From assembly GCF_003386865.1 (NCBI RefSeq), contig NZ_QTUA01000001.1, forward strand, positions 496,001-560,000: a stretch of DNA of 64,000 bases, read 5' to 3'. A model generated the notes under the pieces. That model was given only the letters and a program-made list of their open reading frames with translations, was not told where the DNA came from and made no database searches. Positions within the stretch are counted from its first letter, which is position 1; each line of letters opens with the position of its first letter. Origin of the DNA: Calidifontibacter indicus (GTDB lineage Bacteria > Actinomycetota > Actinomycetes > Actinomycetales > Dermatophilaceae). A program made the position numbers and the translations under genes. Positions 8,021 through 16,108 of the stretch are shown piece by piece.

Positions 8021-8869
8021 TCAGGCCCGGTCGGCGTCCGGCCTGCGCGGATCGGTGTCGAGCTCGCGCAACTCGTGCGACAACTCCTCGAGCTCCTGAC
8101 CGCCGGCCATCTGCGCGGTGAGTTCGTCGAGGGTGAGGTCGGCGCGCTGTTTGTCGAGCGCCACGCCGCCGAGCTTCAACACGAGGAAGCGGTTGCCGAC
8201 GAGGTAGGCGTGGTGCGGGTTGTGCGTGATGAACACGACGCCGAGGCCCGCGTCGCGGGCCTTGACGATGTACTTCAGCACCACGCCCGACTGCTTCACG
8301 CCCAGTGCGGCGGTCGGTTCGTCGAGGATGATCACCTTCGCGCCGAAGTAGATGGCGCGGGCGATCGCGACACACTGCTTCTGACCACCCGAGAGCGCAC
8401 CCACCGGACGGTCGAGGTCGGGGATGACGATGCCCATCTTCGACAGTTCGTCACCGGTGATCCGCTTCATCTCGTCGGTCTTCATCAGCCCGAGCGCGCC
8501 GCGAATCTCCTTGCCCAGGAAGAAGTTGCGCCACACCGACATCAGCGGGGCGAGGGCGAGGTCCTGGTAGACGGTGGCGATGCCCGCCTCGAGCGACTCG
8601 CGCGGCGACCTGAAGTGGGTCTGCGCGCCCTCGACCAGCATGCGTCCGGAGGTGTAGTCGTGCAGCCCGGCCATGATCTTGATGAGCGTCGACTTGCCGG
8701 CGCCGTTGTCGCCGAGCACGCAGGTGACCTCACCGGCACGCACCGCCAGATCGACCCCGCGCAGCGCGTGCACGTTGCCGTACGACTTGCCGATGTCGAT
8801 CAGCTCGACGATCGGTGCACCGCCGGCGTCGACGGTTTTGTCCTCGAGTGCTGCTCCGAGATCGCTCAT
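8021..8869 (-). CDS. CUT2-type sugar ABC transporter ATP-binding protein
   Basis: A 282-residue single ABC domain with Walker A GDNGAGKST (near residue 55), signature LSGGQKQ, Walker B VIILDEPTAALG and the switch histidine in VVFITHNPHH. Many CUT2 importers use an RbsA-type protein with two ABC domains; this one has a single domain, like FrcA, and presumably works as a dimer. The ATG overlaps the TGA of the permease gene (ATGA, 8866-8869). Together with the permease and binding protein it forms an importer placed downstream of iolG- and iolE-like genes, so inositol or a related polyol is the likely substrate. Confidence 0.9.
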   Translation of the reverse strand: MSDLGAALEDKTVDAGGAPIVELIDIGKSYGNVHALRGVDLAVRAGEVTCVLGDNGAGKSTLIKIMAGLHDYTSGRMLVEGAQTHFRSPRESLEAGIATVYQDLALAPLMSVWRNFFLGKEIRGALGLMKTDEMKRITGDELSKMGIVIPDLDRPVGALSGGQKQCVAIARAIYFGAKVIILDEPTAALGVKQSGVVLKYIVKARDAGLGVVFITHNPHHAYLVGNRFLVLKLGGVALDKQRADLTLDELTAQMAGGQELEELSHELRELDTDPRRPDADRA

Positions 8870-9906
8870 CGCTTCTCAGCCTGTCGCCGGATGTAGGTGT
8901 TCACCAGGGTGGCGAGCACCAGCATGATGCCGAGGAAGGTCTTCAACCAGTCGGGGTTCCACCCGGCGTAGGTGATGCCCAAGTTGGTCATGCCGTAGAT
9001 CAATGCGCCGAGCGAGGCACCGATCACCGAGCCGTAGCCGCCGGTGAGCAGGCAGCCGCCGACGACGGCCGCGATGATGAAGATGAACTCGTCGCCGACG
9101 CCGATGTTCGACTGCACGCTGCCAAAGTTGAACAGGGTGTGCATGCCGAGCAGCCAGGCGCAGAACCCGACGAACATGAACAGCCCGATCTTCACGGCGG
9201 TGACGGGCACGCCGACCGCGCGGGCGGCGTCCTGATCGCCACCGACCGCGAGGATCCAGTTGCCGATCTGCGTCTTGCGCAACACGATCGCGCCGATGAT
9301 CGTCAGCAGGATCCAGATGAGGACGGTGACCTTCAGGTTGACCGACCCGATGTTGACCTCGGTGGCGAACACCTTCTGGGCCGCGTCGAAACCGTCCATG
9401 TCGGAGATGCGCGGGGAGGTGACACCGCCGGTGACGCGCTTGGTCATCGCCAGGTTGAAGCCCTGCAGGATGAAGAAGGTGCCGAGGGTGACCAGGAAGC
9501 TGGGCAGTTTGGTGCGCACCAGCAGCCACCCGTTGAGGAAGCCGACCGCGAGCGCCACGAGCAGCGCGACGAGCACACCGACCCACAGGTTGGTGCCGAA
9601 CTGCCACGAGAACATCGACGCCACCAGCGCCGACGTCGTCATCGAGACACCGGCCGACAGGTCGAACTCGCCGCCGATCATCAGCAGCGCGACCGGCACG
9701 GCCATCATCCCGATGGTCGAGGCCTGGTAGCCGATGGTGCCGATCGCGGCCATCGATCGGAAGGTCGGGGCGACGGCCAGGAACAGCACCATCACGGCGA
9801 CGGCACCGATGAGGGCACCGACCTCGGGCGTGCTCAGCAGACCGGCGAGCGACGACCGGGCCTGAACCCGGTCGTCACCCTTGGTCGTGGTGGGGGCGGA
9901 ACTCAT
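8866..9906 (-). CDS. CUT2-type sugar ABC transporter permease
   Basis: A 346-residue integral membrane protein with about nine hydrophobic segments. The conserved GGEFDLSAGVSM motif (near residue 80) is the RbsC/XylH family signature for ribose/inositol-type permeases, and the cytoplasmic loop AVGGDQDAARAVGVPV is the expected ATPase-contact region. It lies three bases after the binding-protein gene and overlaps the ATPase gene by four bases, so the three are one operon. Membrane pore of the inositol-type importer; substrate inferred from neighbours. Confidence 0.9.
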   Translation of the reverse strand: MSSAPTTTKGDDRVQARSSLAGLLSTPEVGALIGAVAVMVLFLAVAPTFRSMAAIGTIGYQASTIGMMAVPVALLMIGGEFDLSAGVSMTTSALVASMFSWQFGTNLWVGVLVALLVALAVGFLNGWLLVRTKLPSFLVTLGTFFILQGFNLAMTKRVTGGVTSPRISDMDGFDAAQKVFATEVNIGSVNLKVTVLIWILLTIIGAIVLRKTQIGNWILAVGGDQDAARAVGVPVTAVKIGLFMFVGFCAWLLGMHTLFNFGSVQSNIGVGDEFIFIIAAVVGGCLLTGGYGSVIGASLGALIYGMTNLGITYAGWNPDWLKTFLGIMLVLATLVNTYIRRQAEKR

Positions 9907-9909
9907 GAA

Positions 9910-10905
9910 TCAGCGGATGCCCTCGGCCGCGTACTTCGCGACCGCGTCGACGTTCGTCTTGTCGATGAACGCCGGACCGGTGAGCGTCGGGGAGCCGCCG
10001 CCGACGGTGCTGCCGTTGTACTTGTAGAGCCAGATCGCCTGGACCGCGAGGTAACCCTGCAACCACGGCTGCTGGTCGATCGCGAACTCGATCTTGCCGT
10101 CCTGGATCGCCTTGACCAGGTCGCCGTTGGTGTCGAAGGTGCCGATCTTCGCCTTCGACCCGGCGCCGTCGCGGCCCTTGAGCGCGTTGAGCGTGACGTC
10201 GGCGTTGAGGCCGATGACCCAGTCGATGTTCTTGCTCTGGCTGAGCTTGGCCTGCACGTTCGTGACGATGTTCGGCAGGTTCTTGCCGTCGACGTACAGG
10301 ATCTGGGTGCTCGGCACCTTCTCCTTCACGCCCGCGCAGCGATCTTCGAGGCCGACGTTGCCCTGCTCGTGGATGATGCACAGCGGGTTGGTCGCGCCGG
10401 CCGCCTTGATGCGGTCGCCGACGGCCTCTCCCGCGGTCTTCTCCGGCTGGCCGAAGAACCCGATCAGGCCGAACTCCTTGGCCTTGTCGCTGCCCGAGTT
10501 GACGCCGACCACCGGGATCTTCGCCTTGACGGCGTTGGCCACCGCGCCCTTCATCGCGTCGGGCTTGCCGAGGGTGGTGGCGACGCCGGCCACCTTCTTG
10601 TCGACCGCGGCCTGCACCAGCGCGGCCTGCTTGGTGCCGTCGGGGTCGGCGGAGTACTCCAGCTTGATGTTGTAGGTCTTGGCCGCCGTCTCGGCGCCCT
10701 TGCGGACGATGTCCCAGAAGGTGTCGCCCGGACCGGAGTGGGTGACCAGGGCCACCGTCATGGACGGCGTGCTGACCCCACCACCGCCGGCGGACGAGGA
10801 CGACGTCTCGGTGGCCTTCTTGCCGCCCGAGCTGCTGCACCCGGTGATGGCGAGCGCGGTGGCTGCACCGATTGCGGCCAGCTTCATTGCGGACCTAGCG
10901 GTCAT
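9910..10905 (-). CDS. Sugar ABC transporter substrate-binding lipoprotein
   Basis: A 331-residue protein with a signal peptide and lipobox ITGC near residue 22, followed by a Ser/Gly-rich tether, then a type I periplasmic-binding fold (MTVALVTHSGPGDTFWDIV, PVVGVNSGSD, GLIGFFGQPEKTAGEAVGD, TFDTNGDLVKAIQDG, FAIDQQPWLQGYLAV). This matches ribose/inositol-type binding proteins. The start ATG at 10905 has AAGGAAG upstream; a GTG directly before it is possible. The 154-bp gap to the iolE-like gene could hold a separate promoter: a TGTCG-GAT-CGACA dyad lies there near 10997-11010. Exported and lipid-anchored on the outer face of the membrane. Confidence 0.88.
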   Translation of the reverse strand: MTARSAMKLAAIGAATALAITGCSSSGGKKATETSSSSAGGGGVSTPSMTVALVTHSGPGDTFWDIVRKGAETAAKTYNIKLEYSADPDGTKQAALVQAAVDKKVAGVATTLGKPDAMKGAVANAVKAKIPVVGVNSGSDKAKEFGLIGFFGQPEKTAGEAVGDRIKAAGATNPLCIIHEQGNVGLEDRCAGVKEKVPSTQILYVDGKNLPNIVTNVQAKLSQSKNIDWVIGLNADVTLNALKGRDGAGSKAKIGTFDTNGDLVKAIQDGKIEFAIDQQPWLQGYLAVQAIWLYKYNGSTVGGGSPTLTGPAFIDKTNVDAVAKYAAEGIR

Positions 10906-11059
10906 CACTGCTTCCTTTCGGTCGCATCCTCACCAGATGCGGGGATGGCGATGGAATCGATTCTGCCGGTGACTATCCCAGCAGCGCAGCCTCGGTGTGT
11001 CGGATCGACACGGCGTCTGCCGGACCGTTGCGCGAACGTTGCCCGCACGGGTGAGCCGC

Positions 11060-11944
11060 TCATCGGGTGCCGACCGACATCAGATACGCGACGGAGTTGC
11101 TCACGTCGTCCAGGGGCGAGTGCGCGGTGCCGCCCGGCGCGTCGGCGAGCATCGTGTCCTGTTCCAGCACATACCAGCCGCGATAGCCGGCGTCCTCGAG
11201 GCCGCGCACGATGAGCTCGACCGGCACGTCGCCGGTGCCGAGCGGCACGTACATGCCCTGGCCCACCGCCTCGGCGTAGGTGAGTTCGCCGTGCTGCACC
11301 CGGCGGGCGAGGTCGAGGCGCACGTCCTTCAGGTGGACGTGGCCGATGCGGTCGGCGTGCTGCTGCACGACGGCGCCCGGGTCGCCGCCGCCGATGAGCA
11401 GGTGGCCGGTGTCGAGGCACAGCGCGATCGTCGAACCCTCGATCACCCGCAGCGCGTCGGCGCCGCTCTCGACCATCGTGCCGACGTGCGGGTGCAAGGT
11501 GGCGCGCAGACCCGACTCGGTGGCCGCGACGTCGATGCGGTCGAGATTGCGCAGCAGCGTCACCCACTGCTCGTCGGCGAGCTGCGGACGGGTGTCGTAA
11601 CCGGTGAGGCCGGTCGCGGCGGCGATCACGACCGTCGACGCCTGCGCGACCGTCAGCGCTTCGATGGCCCGGATGACGTCGGGCAACGGATCGAACTCGG
11701 CGTCGTGCAACACGACCGGCACGAACTGCCCCACCGCCCGCAGGTCGTAGTCGGTGAGCACGTCGACCTTCTCCTGCGGGTCGTCGGGCAGGAAGCCGTC
11801 CGGACCGAACTCCGTTGCGCTGAGCCCGAGTTCGCGCATCTGCTCGAGCACGACGTCGGCCGGCAGCTGGTAGCCCCACCCCGGCACTTCGCACACGCCC
11901 CACGAGATGGGGGCGCCGGCGATGCGGGAGGCGAGGGCGCTCAT
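11060..11944 (-). CDS. iolE: Sugar phosphate isomerase/epimerase, inosose dehydratase-like
   Basis: A 294-residue TIM-barrel protein of the AP-endonuclease-2 fold. It opens with IAGAPISWGVCEVPGWGYQLPA, and contains EFGPDGFLP, HPHVGTMVE, LCLDTGHLLIGGGDP and HVHLKDV, which carry the metal-binding Glu/His/Asp residues of IolE-type inosose dehydratases. IolE turns 2-keto-myo-inositol into a diketone, the second step of inositol breakdown. Its ATG overlaps the TGA of the iolG-like gene by four bases. The other inositol genes (iolB, iolC, iolD) are not in the window, so the exact step is an inference and a related isomerase is possible. Confidence 0.72.
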   Translation of the reverse strand: MSALASRIAGAPISWGVCEVPGWGYQLPADVVLEQMRELGLSATEFGPDGFLPDDPQEKVDVLTDYDLRAVGQFVPVVLHDAEFDPLPDVIRAIEALTVAQASTVVIAAATGLTGYDTRPQLADEQWVTLLRNLDRIDVAATESGLRATLHPHVGTMVESGADALRVIEGSTIALCLDTGHLLIGGGDPGAVVQQHADRIGHVHLKDVRLDLARRVQHGELTYAEAVGQGMYVPLGTGDVPVELIVRGLEDAGYRGWYVLEQDTMLADAPGGTAHSPLDDVSNSVAYLMSVGTR

Positions 11945-12945
11945 GCCGTGGCCACCTCGTCCATCGAGACGACGCGGCGGCCGGCCTTCGACAGCTCGCA
12001 GGCCTCGGCGATGCGGAACGCCTCGAGGGCGTCGCGGACGGTGCACGGGCTCGGCCGCTCGCCGGCGACGACCTCGAAGAAGGCGTTGAGTTCGGTGCGG
12101 TAGGCGGGCAGGAAGCGCTCCATGAAGCTGGTGTGAACGGGGCCGCGGGGCCAGTCGACGCCCTCCTCGGCCGACACCATCGCGAGCGTGTCGTCGAGCC
12201 CGACGCACATGCTGCCCAGGCTGCCGAAGACCTCCGTGCGCACGTCGTGGCCCTGGCCGTTGTAGCGGGTGGAGGAGATCTGCACGACGGTGCCGGAGTC
12301 GAGGGTGAGCATCGCACCGCCGGTGTCGTAGTCGCCCGCTTCCTTGAAGAAGTCGGCACCCTGGTTGCCGCCGGTGGCGTAGACGCTGGTGACCTCGTGG
12401 CCCGACACGAACCGCACGACGTCGAAGTCGTGGATGTTGCAGTCGCGGAAGATGCCGCCGGACGTCGGGATGTACGAGGCGTGCGGCGGGTTCTGGTCGA
12501 GGGTGTGGCTGCGGATGGTGTGGATGAACCCGAGTTCGCCGTCGGCGACCGCCCGCTGCACGCGTTGGTAGCCGTGGTCGAAGCGGCGCTGGAAACCGAC
12601 GTGCACGGGGGTGTCGGTCGACTCCGCGAGGCGGGTCAGCTCGATGGTTTCGCCGAGCGTGGCCGCGACCGGCTTCTCGCAGAAGGTCGCGACGCCCGCG
12701 GCGATCGCCTTGCGAAGCATCGGGGCGTGGCCCGGGGTCGGGGTGGCGATGACCAGCCCGTCGATGCCGGCGGTGAGGAGTTCCTCCTCGCTACCGACGG
12801 CCCGCGCGCCGAGCTCGGCCGCGACCTTGCCGGCCCGCGCGGCGTCGAAGTCGTAGAGCACGAGCTCGTCGACGGCGTCGAGTGAGTCGAGCGTGGCGGC
12901 GTGGAAGGCGCCGATGCGCCCCACTCCCGTCAGGCCGATGCGCAT
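11941..12945 (-). CDS. iolG: Gfo/Idh/MocA oxidoreductase, inositol 2-dehydrogenase-like
   Basis: A 334-residue NAD-dependent enzyme with the N-terminal Rossmann motif GLTGVGRIGAFHA, the conserved CEKPVA (near residue 92) and the catalytic region GGIFRDCNIHDFDVVRF with the Asp/His pair (near 165-176). IolG oxidises myo-inositol to scyllo-inosose, the first step of inositol catabolism. Good Shine-Dalgarno GGAAGGA lies before the ATG. It is the first gene of the operon iolG-iolE-ABC; the upstream region has a TTGACA -35 box overlapped by two IolR-like decamers. Specificity for inositol rather than another sugar is inferred from the context. Confidence 0.78.
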   Translation of the reverse strand: MRIGLTGVGRIGAFHAATLDSLDAVDELVLYDFDAARAGKVAAELGARAVGSEEELLTAGIDGLVIATPTPGHAPMLRKAIAAGVATFCEKPVAATLGETIELTRLAESTDTPVHVGFQRRFDHGYQRVQRAVADGELGFIHTIRSHTLDQNPPHASYIPTSGGIFRDCNIHDFDVVRFVSGHEVTSVYATGGNQGADFFKEAGDYDTGGAMLTLDSGTVVQISSTRYNGQGHDVRTEVFGSLGSMCVGLDDTLAMVSAEEGVDWPRGPVHTSFMERFLPAYRTELNAFFEVVAGERPSPCTVRDALEAFRIAEACELSKAGRRVVSMDEVATA

Positions 12946-13007
12946 ACGGTGTCCTTCCAGGCGAAACGAGCGCCCGGTCGGCGCGCGAGAACCAAAGCTG
13001 TGCGCCC

Positions 13008-13050
13008 AGCTTTTCCCGCGACGTCACCACTGTCAAGATTTGTTAGGACA
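13008..13050 (-). promoter_or_regulatory. iolG promoter with two tandem IolR-like operator decamers
   Basis: Read on the minus strand, TGTCCTAACA is followed directly by AATCTTGACA. The first fits the IolR consensus KGWCHTRACA of Corynebacterium glutamicum at all ten positions as I recall it, and the second at eight. The second contains TTGACA, a perfect -35, with a weak -10 (AAAGCT) 17 bases on. A repressor here would block the polymerase. No iolR gene is in the window. Confidence 0.5.
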
Positions 13051-13108
13051 TTTGGACGTTCGGGGAGGGGCGGCGCGTACCAGCGGGTTTACCGGCGGCC
13101 GTGCCACG

Positions 13109-13354
13109 ATGTCGCTCATGGCTCCGTTCAAACGCCCCGCCCGACAGGACATCGTCAGCGACCTCGTCGCCAATGTGGCGCAGGTGCACGTGTCCGTCGG
13201 CGACAAGGTGGAGGCCGGCCAGGAGCTCGTGCTGCTGGAGTCGATGAAGATGGAGATCCCGGTCGTTCCCGAATGGGAAGGCACCGTGACCGACGTCCGT
13301 GTCGTGCCCGGCGATGTTGTCCAGGAGGGCGACATCATGGTCGTCCTCGAGTAG
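13109..13354 (+). CDS. Biotin/lipoyl attachment domain protein
   Basis: An 81-residue stand-alone carrier domain starting MSLMAPFKRPARQDIVSDL (an ATG three codons later is equally possible; no clear Shine-Dalgarno). The attachment site is ESMKMEIPV with the modified lysine between the two methionines, the biotin-carrier signature. The fold continues GTVTDVRVVPGDVVQEGDIMVVLE. Free-standing biotinyl domains of this size occur with acyl-CoA carboxylase subunits in actinobacteria, but no carboxylase is adjacent here, so its partner must lie elsewhere. It ends just before a perfect 28-bp inverted repeat. Confidence 0.85.
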   Translation: MSLMAPFKRPARQDIVSDLVANVAQVHVSVGDKVEAGQELVLLESMKMEIPVVPEWEGTVTDVRVVPGDVVQEGDIMVVLE

Positions 13355-13368
13355 TTCGCGCCCAGTTC

Positions 13369-13434
13369 GAGTGCACTAGTTGTCCGTGAGTGCACTACGC
13401 CCGGCCAGTGCACTCACGGACAACTAGTGCACTC
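13369..13434. repeat. Perfect 28-bp inverted repeat, copy A
   Basis: Arms 13369-13396 and 13407-13434 are perfectly complementary (28 of 28) around a ten-base spacer. The arm contains GTCCGTGAGTGCACT, also present in the repeat at 13937-14000. The right arm reaches the stop codon of the minus gene at 13433. It lies between two convergent genes and has no T-tract. Confidence 0.85.
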
Positions 13435-13933
13435 AGAACCAGGACGACTGGTCGCCCGGACGTAGCCCCTTCGCCACCAGCCGGCGCACCAGCGGGTCGA
13501 CCCGGAAGGCATCCATCCAACCCCAGCGGACGACGTCGCTGAACAACCGGATGCGGTCCTCGCGGCGCTTCTCCCGGACAACCGCGGCGGACGGGTCCCC
13601 GTCGCTGAGCGCCATCCCATACTTCAGGTCGCCGTCGCACTCGCCGATCAAACCGGGCCAGCCGAAGTCACCGCGTCCGAACTCGCCGTCCGAATCGACC
13701 AACCGCACCTGAAGTTCGGGCTTGGGGAATCCCTGCTCGAACATGACTGCGCGGCTGAGCGATTCGAGCACCGACTCCGAACGCCCGTCGGCCAGGGCCG
13801 CGACGAGCCGGGCGATCGGCGCGTCGCGCGATGTGGCTCCACGCGACGTCGAGCGCAGCAGCAAGGGGTCCTCAAGCATGGGCAGACCCTGCCAACTACA
13901 GCCGTCCTGTGCCGCTTTCCACAGGGATGGCAC
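13433..13933 (-). CDS. Truncated DUF559-type endonuclease-like protein
   Basis: A 166-residue product from GTG at 13933. Residues about 50-160 match the C-terminal part of a common actinobacterial family: SVLESLSRAVMFEQGFPKPELQVRL, then GRGDFGWPGLIGECDGDLKY, then EKRREDRIRLF and a Trp-rich end. This is a DUF559/Vsr-like nuclease fold (the E-x-D-G...KY pattern is the catalytic core). Full-length relatives are about 300 residues with an N-terminal winged helix (AbiEi-like) that is missing here; the first 45 residues look degenerate. It is probably a remnant, bracketed by two related inverted repeats. Similarity was judged by eye. Confidence 0.55.
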   Translation of the reverse strand: MPSLWKAAQDGCSWQGLPMLEDPLLLRSTSRGATSRDAPIARLVAALADGRSESVLESLSRAVMFEQGFPKPELQVRLVDSDGEFGRGDFGWPGLIGECDGDLKYGMALSDGDPSAAVVREKRREDRIRLFSDVVRWGWMDAFRVDPLVRRLVAKGLRPGDQSSWF

Positions 13934-13936
13934 TCC

Positions 13937-14000
13937 ACTGCGCTACTTATCCGTGAGTGCACTAGCCGTACGTAGTGCACTCACGGACAAGTAGCGCAGT
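13937..14000. repeat. Inverted repeat (27 of 28 bp), copy B
   Basis: Arms 13937-13964 and 13973-14000 pair with one mismatch around an eight-base spacer. The arm shares TGTCCGTGAGTGCACT with the repeat at 13369-13434 (one of the two arms differs by one base). It lies just upstream of the truncated DUF559 gene and eight bases after the cca stop codon. Confidence 0.85.
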
Positions 14001-14008
14001 CGGACCGA

Positions 14009-15508
14009 CTACGAGCCCGACGACTCCGGCTGCTCGCTCCACCAGCGCAGCAACTCCGCGCGCACGGCGTCCGCACCGACCTGACCGGCGTCGAGCCGGA
14101 ACGCCAGCAGGTGCTTGTAGGCCCGCCCGAGCACCGGCCCGGGCGCGATGCCGAGGATCTCCCCGATCTGGTTGCCGTCGAGCTCGGGCCGCACCTTGCC
14201 CAGCTCCTCCTGCTCCATCAACCGCGCGATGCGCCGTTCGAGGTCGTCGTACGTCGCGGCGAGCGCGGCCGCCTTGCGCTTGTTACGGGTGGTGCAGTCG
14301 GAACGGGTCAGCAGGTGCAGCCGGGCGAGCTGGTCGCCGGCGTCGGTGACGTAACGGCGCACCGCGGAGTCGGTCCACTCGCCGCCGCCGTAGCCGTGGA
14401 AGCGCAGGTGCAGCTCGATCAGCCGGGTGACGTCACGCACGACGTTCTTCTCGAAGCGCAGTTCCCGCAACCGCTTGCGGGCCAACTTGGCGCCGACGAT
14501 CTCGTGGTGGTGGAACGACACCCCACCGCCGCGCTCGAAGCGTCGCGTCGCGGGCTTGCCGATGTCGTGCAGCAACGCCGCGAGCCGCAGCACCAGATCG
14601 GGGCCCTCGACCACCGCGGGCGCCTCGAGCCCCTCGACCACGCGCGGACCCTCGAGCGCGATCGCCCGGTCGAGCACGGTGAGGGAGTGCTCGTAGACGT
14701 CCTTGTGCCGGTGGTGTTCGTCGATCTCGAGCTTGAGCGCGGGCAGTTCGGGCAGCACGTGGTCGGCGAGGCCGGTGTCGACGAGCAGTTCGAGCCCGGC
14801 GCGCGGGTCGGGCGCCACCATCAGCTTGACGAGTTCGTCGTGCACCCGCTCGGGCGACACGATCGCGATCGTCGCGGCCCGCTCGGTCATCGCCTCGACC
14901 ACGGGTGGCGCGGCGGTGAAACCCAACTGCGCGACGAACCGCGCGGCCCGCATCATCCGCAACGGGTCGTCGGCGAACGACACCTCCGCCGGGGCCGGGG
15001 TGATCAGTTCCTTACGAGCGAGCGCACCGAGCCCGTCGTACGGGTCGACGAACTCCATCGTCGGCAGCCGCATCGCCATCGCGTTGACCGTGAAGTCGCG
15101 GCGCACCAGGTCGTCGTCGAGGTTGTCGCCGAACGCCACGACCGGTTTGCGAGTGACCCCGTCGTACGCGTCGGCGCGGTAGGTGGTGATCTCCACCTTC
15201 CACTCGCCCTTCTGGGCACCGATGGTGCCGAAGTCGCGGCCGATGTCCCACGTGGTGGACGCCCACGGCTTCAGCAGCGCCTCGGTCTGCTCGGGCGAGG
15301 CCGACGTCGTGAGGTCGATGTCGTTGCTGCGCCGCCCGAGGAAGGCGTCGCGCACCGGACCGCCGACCAGGGCCAACTCGTGCCCCGCCGCCGTGAAGAT
15401 CTCGCCCAGCTCGGTGAGCAGCCTCAGGTGCGGCGCGAGTTGGGCGACAGCGCGCTCACGAAGAGCGCGCAACGACGAGGGATCGGGCGTGAACTGCTGG
15501 TCTGACAC
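14009..15508 (-). CDS. cca: CCA tRNA nucleotidyltransferase
   Basis: A 499-residue enzyme that adds or repairs the CCA end of tRNAs. The nucleotidyltransferase head (residues 30-160) has LALVGGPVRDAFLGRRSNDIDLTT, with the metal-binding Asp pair, and RRDFTVNAMAMRL. The RNA-binding region follows (DDPLRMMRAARFVAQLGF), then an HD domain (ALLHDIGKPATRRF, with HHHEIVGAKLA). The GTG at 15508 was chosen (VSDQQFTPDPSS); a TTG two codons earlier is possible, and neither has a clear Shine-Dalgarno. It corresponds to Rv3907c (pcnA) and is divergent from the NUDIX gene as in mycobacteria. Confidence 0.93.
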   Translation of the reverse strand: MSDQQFTPDPSSLRALRERAVAQLAPHLRLLTELGEIFTAAGHELALVGGPVRDAFLGRRSNDIDLTTSASPEQTEALLKPWASTTWDIGRDFGTIGAQKGEWKVEITTYRADAYDGVTRKPVVAFGDNLDDDLVRRDFTVNAMAMRLPTMEFVDPYDGLGALARKELITPAPAEVSFADDPLRMMRAARFVAQLGFTAAPPVVEAMTERAATIAIVSPERVHDELVKLMVAPDPRAGLELLVDTGLADHVLPELPALKLEIDEHHRHKDVYEHSLTVLDRAIALEGPRVVEGLEAPAVVEGPDLVLRLAALLHDIGKPATRRFERGGGVSFHHHEIVGAKLARKRLRELRFEKNVVRDVTRLIELHLRFHGYGGGEWTDSAVRRYVTDAGDQLARLHLLTRSDCTTRNKRKAAALAATYDDLERRIARLMEQEELGKVRPELDGNQIGEILGIAPGPVLGRAYKHLLAFRLDAGQVGADAVRAELLRWWSEQPESSGS

Positions 15509-15566
15509 CGTCAAAGGTTAGGTCGAACTCTTCGACCAGACCGCATCGCCTGGTTACAGTGACGGA

Positions 15567-16046
15567 ATGACACTCCAGGTCCCACGAGCCAGTCGCCCCG
15601 TGCGGCGACTGCCGTCCCTGGAGGAGACCTCGGCCGGTGGCGTCGTCATCGACGTGCGCTCCGGCATCGCCTGGTTGGCCCTCATCGCCCGCTACAACCG
15701 GGCCGGACGGCTGGAGTGGTGCCTGCCGAAGGGTCACGTCGAACCGGGCGAGACACTGGTCGAGACCGCGGTGCGGGAAGTGGCCGAGGAAACCGGCATC
15801 TACGGACGCGCGCTCATCACCCTCGGCACGATCGACTACTGGTTCAGCACGCCGCGTTTCCGTATTCACAAGCGGGTGCACCACTATTTACTCGAGGCAC
15901 TCGACGGTGAGATCACGGTCGAGAACGACCCCGACCAGGAAGCCGTCGATGCCGCATGGTTCCGCCTGGACGAGGTCGACTCGCGACTGACCTTCGCCAA
16001 CGAGCGCCGGATCGCCCACATGGCGTGGCGCCGGCTCGCCGGCTGA
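15567..16046 (+). CDS. NUDIX hydrolase (MutT4-like)
   Basis: A 159-residue protein with a complete Nudix box: G at GHVEPGE, then RE, then VAEETG, matching GX5EX7REUXEEXGU at residues about 54-76. A preceding SLEETSAGGVVID strand and LPKG are standard. Nudix enzymes cleave nucleoside diphosphate derivatives; the substrate is not determined, though the Mtb counterpart at this position (Rv3908) is called MutT4. It is the first gene of the plus-strand run to DUF6049, murJ and sigM. The region after it has a 12-bp tandem repeat. Confidence 0.9.
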   Translation: MTLQVPRASRPVRRLPSLEETSAGGVVIDVRSGIAWLALIARYNRAGRLEWCLPKGHVEPGETLVETAVREVAEETGIYGRALITLGTIDYWFSTPRFRIHKRVHHYLLEALDGEITVENDPDQEAVDAAWFRLDEVDSRLTFANERRIAHMAWRRLAG

Positions 16047-16062
16047 CCGAACGCCGACTGAC

Positions 16063-16098
16063 CGACCGACAACCCGACCGACAACCCGACCGACACCG
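16063..16098. repeat. 12-bp tandem repeat, three copies
   Basis: Unit CGACCGACAACC, copies at 16063-16074, 16075-16086 and 16087-16098 (one mismatch in the last). It lies in the 62-bp gap between the NUDIX and DUF6049 genes, just before the Shine-Dalgarno of the latter. Confidence 0.7.
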
Positions 16099-16108
16099 AT
16101 CGGAGACC

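Noticed and set aside
10997-11010. TGTCG-GAT-CGACA dyad as a second inositol operator
   Set aside because: It does not fit the IolR-like decamers at 13031-13050 and is short enough to arise by chance.
8815-11214. Long open frame on the plus strand (about 799 codons)
   Set aside because: Antisense to the permease and binding-protein genes; its peptide is Asp/Arg/Gly/His-rich shadow sequence with no domain, typical for GC-rich antisense frames.
13369-14000. CRISPR-like array
   Set aside because: Only two repeat units, each an inverted repeat, with a gene between them; no regular spacers.
16063-16098. 12-bp repeat as a regulator-binding array
   Set aside because: The unit is simple GAC/CCGA sequence with no dyad and immediately precedes the start of the next gene; more likely slippage.
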